Assembly: GCA_037147055.1 (NCBI GenBank)
Contig: JBAWVW010000031.1
Span: forward strand, 1 to 19,282
DNA from: Casp-actino8 sp037147055
GTDB taxonomy: Bacteria > Actinomycetota > Acidimicrobiia > Acidimicrobiales > Ilumatobacteraceae
Length of the DNA stretch: 19,282 nt
Reading direction: 5' to 3'
This document shows positions 13,836 to 19,282 of this stretch, one piece after another. Under the pieces are notes generated by a model. It saw only the letters and a list, made by a program, of their open reading frames with translations, was not told the DNA's origin and searched no databases. The position numbers were made by a program, and so were the translations under genes. Position 1 is the first letter of the stretch; every line of letters begins with the position of its first letter.

Positions 13836-15842
13836 ATGAGCAAAATAGTTGCTGACCTTCGTCGTACCTTGACGCCGTTAACACCTGCTTTCGCGCTTGT
13901 AGCCGTGCAGTTGGTCTTTTTTGGTTTACCTGCGGGGGCCTTCATTCGCGGAGTCGTGCTCGGGTTGCTGACGGCACTCTTGGCTGTGGGAATGGCACTG
14001 GTCTATCGAGCCAACAGAGTGATCAACTTCGCTCAGGCTGATCTAGGTTTTGTGCCAGCGATTTTGTCCGTCGGCCTGATCGTGTTCAACGGTTTGCCGT
14101 ACCTTTTTGGACTCGGTGTCGGTCTCATCAGTTCACTTGTTCTGGGTGCCATCGTGGAATTGGCGATTGTGCGGCGCTTCGTGCGTTCTCCGCGATTAGT
14201 GCTGACGGTGGCAACTTTGGGTATCACTCAATTGCTGAGCGTATTGGCAATTATTTTGCCTCGTTTATGGGGCGAAGTAGCGGCTTCCGAAAGGATTCCG
14301 CCGCCTTTTGCTTGGAAACTCACCGTCGGGACGTTCATTTTGAACGCCAATGATCTCGTTGCCATGATCCTTGCTCCGTTGGCGATGATTGCAGTGGGAT
14401 TATTTCTATCAAAAACGCAAGTTGGTATCGCTGTTCGTGCTGCCGCTGAGCGTACTGATCGAGCTGCTCTTTTGGGAATACCAGTGGGCTGGCTTTCCAC
14501 CATTGTGTGGATGTTGGCATCGGCGTTGTCGTTCTTAGCCCTCTTTTTGCGCTCGGGGATTCTTGGAGTGCCGATCGGTGGTGCACTCTCGGTTTCGGGC
14601 TTGGTACTGGCACTGGCGGCTTTGGTGATTGGACGATTGCGCAACTTACCGACGATTGCAGTCGCCGCAGTGGCTCTAGGAATTCTTGAGTACGGGGTGC
14701 AATGGAATGCTGAAAGTCCTTTGCTGGTTGCGCCGTTCATAGCTGTGGCGGTGATGGCAGCATTGTTGTTGCAACGCAAGGGGGTCTCGCGCCTTGATCA
14801 AGACACCACCGCGTCATGGCGTTTGGCTGACGAAGTTCATGATCTTGCTCCGGAGGTCGCGCGACTTCCGTGGGTTCGGGTGATGAGGTGGGGTACATAC
14901 GCTGTGGTTCTCGGCAGTTTGGTGGCGATTCCAGTTCTTTTGCGCACCGACCAAGTCATCAAGGTCACGGCAATCTTTATTTATGGCATCATCGGCTTAT
15001 CTCTCGTGGTATTGACTGGTTGGGCGGGCCAAATTTCGCTTGGGCAAGTGGGTTTTGTCGCTATCGGTGCCGCTGTCAGTGCCAAGTGCACGGCTGCGTG
15101 GGGCGTCGATCTGACTTTGTCGCTAGTCATCGCAGCCATCGTCGGTGGACTAGCGGCGTTCTTGGTCGGCCTGCCGGCACTGCGACTTCGCGGGCTCTAT
15201 CTCGCCGTCGTTACCTTAGTATTTGCCCTCAGCGTCACCGCATGGCTCTTGAACGATCGTTTCTTTGAGTGGATCCCCACCAAGCGGATACAGCGATTTC
15301 CGCTTTTCGGTCGCTTAGACATTGATACTCCGACTCGTTTTTATGTCTATACATTGTTGGTACTGGTCGCAGTTTTCGGTGGTGTCCGTGGCATTCGCCG
15401 CAGCAGAACTGGGCGAGCAATTTTGGCGTTGCGCGATAACGAACGCGCTGCTCAGGCTTTTGGCGTGCCAGTGATCTGGGTCAAGCTCACAGCGTTTACG
15501 ATTTCAGGAGCGATTGCTGGAGTCGCTGGTGGCCTATATACACATCTCAATTACAGTTTTGATATCAACAGTTACAACGTTGGTCGCAGTCTTGAAGTTT
15601 TTACTGCTTCAATCGTCGGTGGACTCGGCGTCTCATTCGGTGCCATTTTAGGAGCGGCATATTTGCGGGGAACCGAATGGTTTGTGACCGCACCAGAATG
15701 GCGATTTCTTTCTACCGGGGCTGGTGTGATGTTTATGCTCTTGGTCCTGCCCGGCGGCTTAGGGGCATTGGTGATCAGAATTCGTGATGAGCTTTCGGGA
15801 CGAATATACAGACGGGCCCGCAAGGGAGATGATGTGTCATGA
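13836..15842 (+). CDS. Fused LivH-LivM permease of a branched-chain amino acid type (HAAT) ABC importer
   Basis: This 668-aa membrane protein joins two permeases that are normally separate (about 290-330 aa each). Residues of about 30-325 are LivH-like: LVYRANRVINFAQADLGF is the usual N-terminal signature, and VGIAVRAAAERTDRAALLGI the cytoplasmic coupling loop. A hydrophilic linker (about 326-350) leads to the LivM half: GWAGQISLGQVGFVAIGA, the ALRLRGLYLAVVTL stretch and the coupling loop GRAILALRDNERAAQAFGV. The pair would form the membrane channel that takes substrate from a binding protein, driven by LivF and LivG ATPases. Substrates of this family range from leucine to urea and aromatic acids and cannot be fixed here. 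GGAGGGG (13823-13829) gives a strong ribosome-binding site for ATG 13836. Its TGA overlaps the ATG of the next gene (ATGA). Confidence 0.93.
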   Translation: MSKIVADLRRTLTPLTPAFALVAVQLVFFGLPAGAFIRGVVLGLLTALLAVGMALVYRANRVINFAQADLGFVPAILSVGLIVFNGLPYLFGLGVGLISSLVLGAIVELAIVRRFVRSPRLVLTVATLGITQLLSVLAIILPRLWGEVAASERIPPPFAWKLTVGTFILNANDLVAMILAPLAMIAVGLFLSKTQVGIAVRAAAERTDRAALLGIPVGWLSTIVWMLASALSFLALFLRSGILGVPIGGALSVSGLVLALAALVIGRLRNLPTIAVAAVALGILEYGVQWNAESPLLVAPFIAVAVMAALLLQRKGVSRLDQDTTASWRLADEVHDLAPEVARLPWVRVMRWGTYAVVLGSLVAIPVLLRTDQVIKVTAIFIYGIIGLSLVVLTGWAGQISLGQVGFVAIGAAVSAKCTAAWGVDLTLSLVIAAIVGGLAAFLVGLPALRLRGLYLAVVTLVFALSVTAWLLNDRFFEWIPTKRIQRFPLFGRLDIDTPTRFYVYTLLVLVAVFGGVRGIRRSRTGRAILALRDNERAAQAFGVPVIWVKLTAFTISGAIAGVAGGLYTHLNYSFDINSYNVGRSLEVFTASIVGGLGVSFGAILGAAYLRGTEWFVTAPEWRFLSTGAGVMFMLLVLPGGLGALVIRIRDELSGRIYRRARKGDDVS

Positions 15843-18763
15843 GTGAGTCACGTAGTGTTTGGGGCAACGTTCGTCATCCCGTTTTGTCACTACGCGAACT
15901 CTGTGGTGGTGAAGCCGCGTATCCATTACTTTTGTTGTTCGGTCTCAATGCGGTTGATGAACTTGACCGCTCGGCCTTTGGAGTTTTGCTACCCAACATT
16001 CGCAAGCATTTCAATCTTGATCTGAGCACGATGTTGGCCATTGTGGCGCTTTCAAGCGTCGCCGCCCTCGCTTTGCAAGTCCCCATTGCCCAACTTGCTG
16101 ACCGCTCAAAGCGAATACCGATTGCAGTTGTCGGGGCCCTAGTTTGGGGTCTCTTTTCGGGGCTAACCGGTATCGCAATGGGTGTCATTGTGCTGACAGT
16201 TGCAAGAAGTGGGTCAGCTCTTGGAAAGGCCGTTGTTGACCCAACTCACAACTCGCTGATCGCTGATTATTATCCCATTGAGGTTCGCGCCAAGGTTTTC
16301 TCATTTCACCGCTCTGCCAATGCTGTGGGAGCGTTCGTGGGTCCGCTATCGGCAGGTTTTTTGGCGCATTATTTCGGTTGGCGAACTCCATTTTTGATCT
16401 TCACGATTCCGACCGTGATTCTTGCCATCTTGGCAATAAAACTGCGAGAGCCGATTCGCGGTTTCTGGGAACGCAAAGCGATGGGGGTCACCGACGAGGT
16501 GGCCAATACCGAAGAGGAAGCGCCGTCGTTCTCTGAGAGTTGGCGCACGGTGCAAAAAGTGCAATCGTTGAAACGAATTTGGTACAGCTTGCCTTTCTTA
16601 GCCACTGGTTTGATTGGCTTTGGCACATTGGCATCATTGTTGTATGACCAAGAGTTTGGCCTTGATGAACGGGCCCGTGGAATTGCCGCGGCAATTGCTG
16701 AGCCATTTCAACTAGTTGGTCTTATTGTCGGCGCGCGTTGGCTGACGAAAAAATTTGCTGGCAATGTTGCTGGTCTGACCAAGGTCGCTGGCTATGTCTC
16801 GCTTGTGGCAGCCGTTGCCTCGGCAGCATTCGCATTGGCCCCGAACATCTACATTGCTGTGGCGGTGAATTGCGCCATTTCGGCATCGCTTGCTGTTCTT
16901 GGACCAGCAACGTTTGCTGTCTTGTCCTTGGCCATCCCACCGCGTGCTCGAGCGACGGGTTTCTCTGTTGCCTCATTGTGGATCATTCCGGGCTTGGCGA
17001 TACTGCCGATGATCGGTTGGATTGCCGATAAAACGTCAATTCGCATTGGGATGCTGACCATGATTCCGCTTTTCCTGATTGGTGGATTGATCCAGTTGTC
17101 AATTCGAAATGTGATCATGGACGACATTGGCCAAGTGTGGCAGTCGGCGGCGGCTCGTTCTGAGGCTTTGTACGATCGTCGTCAAGGAAATGCCAAATTG
17201 TTGTTATTGCGCGGAGTTCATTCGGGGTACGACGGCCGCATGGTTCTACAGGGCATCAGTATGGATATGGAAGAGGGAGAAATTGTTGCTCTGTTGGGAA
17301 CTAATGGAGCGGGCAAGAGCACATTATTGAAATCCATCAGTGGAACAGTTGAAGCGGATAAGGGAGCCATCATTTTTGATGGACGTGACATTACGCATGC
17401 ACCTCCACACGAAATCGCGGCCATGGGTATTGTGCAGATGCCTGGTGGTCAAGGTGTCTTTGGTTCTTTGACCGTGCGCGAGAACCTAGATCTTGCGGGT
17501 TGGACGCATCGGCGCGATCGCGATGGGGTGGCAAAGGCACGCGCCGAAGTGATGGAGATGTTCCCCATTTTGGGTGAGCGGCTAAATGAACCAGCAGTGA
17601 ATCTCTCGGGTGGCCAACAGCAGATGGTGGCATTAGCGATGAGTTTCATCATGCGCCCGCGAGTGCTCTTGATTGATGAACTTTCGCTCGGTTTGGCACC
17701 AGTGATCGTTAGTCAGTTATTGCCCGTAGTCCAACGATTGGCGCAAGAGGGTGTCACCGTTGTACTAGTTGAGCAAAGTGTGAATATTGCTCTGACTGTG
17801 GCTCAACGCGCGTATTTCCTTGAGCGTGGAGAAATTCGCTTTGCCGGTCCGACTGCAGAATTACTAAATCGTCCAGACATCTTGCGATCCGTGTTTTTGT
17901 CGGGTGCAGCACAAAGCGATTCATTGACGAATGCGCTGACGCATCAAACTCGCGAGATTGGATCTGGCATTGCGTTGCGCACGAAAGGAGTCGTCGCCGG
18001 CTTTGGTGGCATCCGCGCAGTTGACGGCGTTTCAATAGATATTCGTGAACATGAAATTGTTGGAATCATCGGACCAAATGGGGCGGGTAAGACGACCCTA
18101 TTTGACGTGATTTCCGGTTACACCCCGCTTCAGGATGGGTCGATTGACATAGCTGGGCACAATGTCACCAAGTCGTCGCCGACGGCGCGGGCCAACTTCG
18201 GGTTGGGTCGATCGTTCCAGGACGCGCGTCTGTTTCCCGAGTTATCTGTGAGGGAAACTTTGGCTGTTTCACTGGAACGCTGGGTGAAGAATCGCAGCGC
18301 TCTGGCCGCTGCCATGTATCTACCTCCAGTTTTTGACTCCGAAGATGCGATCACGACCCGTGTCAACGAACTGGTCGAATTGCTGGGGTTGGGCGACTAT
18401 CAGAACAAATTCATTCGCGAATTGTCCACTGGCACCCGCAGAATCGTCGACTTGGCTTGTCTCGTTGCCCATCGTCCGAGTGTCATTTTGCTGGACGAAC
18501 CCTCATCAGGGCTCGCGCAGCGAGAGGTTGAGGCTTTGACACCTGTGGTGCGGCGCTTGCGTGATGACATGGGTTCTGCACTTGTGATCATTGAACATGA
18601 TATAGCCTTCATTTCGGGGGTTGCTGATCGGTTGATTGCGCTTGATCAGGGCAGAGTTATCGCTGAAGGGGTTCCAGTTGAAGTTCTTGAACATCCAATA
18701 GTTATTGAGTCATATTTAGGCACATCAAGTGCCGCAATCGCCCGATCAGGGCAAGGGGGATAA
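15839..18763 (+). CDS. Triple fusion: MFS transporter - LivF-type ATPase - LivG-type ATPase
   Basis: One uninterrupted 974-aa ORF. Residues of about 25-424 form a 12-helix major facilitator with motif A LADRSKR after TM2 and a cytoplasmic loop (about 205-245) between the halves. Residues of about 452-695 are a LivF-like ATPase: Walker A GTNGAGKST (487-495), GVFGSLTVRENL, signature LSGGQ (589-593) and Walker B VLLIDELSLGLAP. Residues of about 710-960 are a LivG-like ATPase: Walker A GPNGAGKTT (745-753), FQDARLFPELSVRE, a changed signature LSTGT (862-866), Walker B VILLDEPSSG and H-loop VIIEHD. The ATPases should power the LivH-LivM permease encoded just upstream, whose stop overlaps this start. 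The MFS half might be a second transporter for a related solute or a structural module. Each domain looks intact, so a decaying or misassembled join is unlikely. Confidence 0.92.
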   Translation: MSESRSVWGNVRHPVLSLRELCGGEAAYPLLLLFGLNAVDELDRSAFGVLLPNIRKHFNLDLSTMLAIVALSSVAALALQVPIAQLADRSKRIPIAVVGALVWGLFSGLTGIAMGVIVLTVARSGSALGKAVVDPTHNSLIADYYPIEVRAKVFSFHRSANAVGAFVGPLSAGFLAHYFGWRTPFLIFTIPTVILAILAIKLREPIRGFWERKAMGVTDEVANTEEEAPSFSESWRTVQKVQSLKRIWYSLPFLATGLIGFGTLASLLYDQEFGLDERARGIAAAIAEPFQLVGLIVGARWLTKKFAGNVAGLTKVAGYVSLVAAVASAAFALAPNIYIAVAVNCAISASLAVLGPATFAVLSLAIPPRARATGFSVASLWIIPGLAILPMIGWIADKTSIRIGMLTMIPLFLIGGLIQLSIRNVIMDDIGQVWQSAAARSEALYDRRQGNAKLLLLRGVHSGYDGRMVLQGISMDMEEGEIVALLGTNGAGKSTLLKSISGTVEADKGAIIFDGRDITHAPPHEIAAMGIVQMPGGQGVFGSLTVRENLDLAGWTHRRDRDGVAKARAEVMEMFPILGERLNEPAVNLSGGQQQMVALAMSFIMRPRVLLIDELSLGLAPVIVSQLLPVVQRLAQEGVTVVLVEQSVNIALTVAQRAYFLERGEIRFAGPTAELLNRPDILRSVFLSGAAQSDSLTNALTHQTREIGSGIALRTKGVVAGFGGIRAVDGVSIDIREHEIVGIIGPNGAGKTTLFDVISGYTPLQDGSIDIAGHNVTKSSPTARANFGLGRSFQDARLFPELSVRETLAVSLERWVKNRSALAAAMYLPPVFDSEDAITTRVNELVELLGLGDYQNKFIRELSTGTRRIVDLACLVAHRPSVILLDEPSSGLAQREVEALTPVVRRLRDDMGSALVIIEHDIAFISGVADRLIALDQGRVIAEGVPVEVLEHPIVIESYLGTSSAAIARSGQGG

Positions 18764-18766
18764 GTC

Positions 18767-19282
18767 ATGCAACCATCAAGTAGTTCATCAAGTTCTGAGT
18801 CCAGTGGATCCAAGTCAGTGAAAAAGTGGGGACCGATCGTGGCGATCGTGGCGGTGATAGCGATCATTGGCGCAATTGTCGCCTCGTCAGGAGGAGATGA
18901 TACGAAGTCAACAGGTGATACCACGATTGCACCTGTTGATAGCGGTGCACCTGTTGATAGCGGTGCGCCAAAGTCGGATACATGGCAATACCCATTGAGT
19001 TTCGTTGATGGCAAAGCAAAATTGACCGATGCAGCATTCAACAAGATCGCTTGGGGTTCGCGTTGTGACGTTGAACTGGGAACTATTGCTGTGCCGAGTT
19101 TCTTCGCACCGCCGTGTATGGCTCCATTCACCGGAGATAACGGTGGAGTAACTGAGGCGGGTGTGACTGCCGATGAAATAACTATCGTGCATTATCAGGG
19201 TCCTGATGACGACCCAGTCATCGCCTATGTCACGCAGGCGATTAACTCTGATGAGACCAACGCTCAATCCACTGAGACACTT
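18767..19282 (+). CDS. Membrane-anchored extracellular protein, probable substrate-binding protein of the Liv-type importer (3' end outside window)
   Basis: The frame is open from ATG 18767 to the window end (172 codons, partial). A Ser-rich cytoplasmic tail (residues 2-15) and KSVKK precede one hydrophobic helix (about 22-40) and an acidic, Thr/Ser/Pro stalk. This is an uncleaved anchor, not a lipobox: no cysteine follows the helix. From about residue 70 a folded domain begins (TWQYPLSFVDGKAKLTDAAF, then CDVELGTIAVPSFFAPPC). The GVTADEITIVHYQGPDDDPV segment resembles the first beta-strand of Liv-type type I periplasmic binding proteins. Position after the permease and ATPase genes supports that role. 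AGGGGG (18754-18759) is a good ribosome-binding site, and the gap to the upstream stop is 3 bp. An 18-bp unit encoding APVDSG is duplicated in the stalk. Without the C-terminal part the family call stays moderate. Confidence 0.75.
   Translation, partial: MQPSSSSSSSESSGSKSVKKWGPIVAIVAVIAIIGAIVASSGGDDTKSTGDTTIAPVDSGAPVDSGAPKSDTWQYPLSFVDGKAKLTDAAFNKIAWGSRCDVELGTIAVPSFFAPPCMAPFTGDNGGVTEAGVTADEITIVHYQGPDDDPVIAYVTQAINSDETNAQSTETL
18929..18964. repeat. 18-bp tandem duplication in the stalk of the binding protein
   Basis: GCACCTGTTGATAGCGGT occurs twice in a row (18929-18946, 18947-18964), in frame, giving APVDSG-APVDSG. A partial third copy (GCGCC) follows. It lengthens the flexible linker between the membrane helix and the presumed binding domain. 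Confidence 0.95.

Noticed and set aside
14228..14779. 183-codon minus strand ORF inside the LivHM fusion
   Set aside because: Antisense shadow of a hydrophobic membrane gene; Ala/Thr/Arg-rich with no recognisable motif.
15839..18763. Frameshift or chimeric assembly explaining the MFS-ATPase fusion
   Set aside because: The frame is open throughout, the linker reads as ordinary protein, codon use is even, and both neighbours overlap or abut this gene as in a normal operon; read evidence would still be useful.

Overview
The window is 19.3 kb of a bacterial chromosome at roughly 50% GC by eye, densely packed and with frequent GTG/TTG starts. Several traits point to an actinobacterium: an MprAB-like two-component pair, a PcrA/UvrD helicase, candidate leaderless promoters, a cytochrome P450 with a [3Fe-4S] ferredoxin, and fused Liv-type ABC permeases. 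The moderate GC and the Liv fusions make me think of Acidimicrobiia (Ilumatobacter-like, aquatic). That lineage call is inference. No phage, IS element, CRISPR array or rRNA was seen.

Layout. 1-55 is the 3' part of a tRNA-Pro(TGG). 176-901 (-) is yaaA. Divergent from it, 946-3223 (+) is a three-gene cassette of ferredoxin, cytochrome P450 and SAM methyltransferase, probably an oxidise-then-methylate pathway on an unknown small molecule. Its last gene overlaps, tail to tail, a CLC-type anion transporter (3177-4439, -) of the fluoride-exporter-like branch. 4517-6573 (+) is an overlapping response regulator/sensor kinase pair, followed by a membrane-anchored exported protein (6702-7475) and a strong terminator (7514-7563). 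The same box, TCTYAC repeated at 11-bp spacing, lies upstream of both the regulator and the exported protein, so these three genes look like one signalling unit.

7616-9958 (+) is a PcrA/UvrD helicase, followed by a short flavodoxin (10003-10431) and an N-carbamoylputrescine amidase (10432-11274). 11294-11638 (-) is a small coiled-coil/tail-anchor protein containing a 42-bp tandem repeat. 11717-13671 (-) is an SRPBCC protein plus sulfatase operon with a palindromic candidate operator over its promoter.

13836-19282 (+) is a Liv-type (branched-chain amino acid family) uptake locus with an unusual gene structure. LivH and LivM are fused in one 668-aa permease. The next gene is a 974-aa fusion of a 12-TM MFS transporter with both Liv ATPases (LivF then LivG). 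A membrane-anchored protein that is probably the binding protein follows and runs off the window. The MFS-LivF-LivG fusion is the most remarkable object here; the phased regulator boxes come second.
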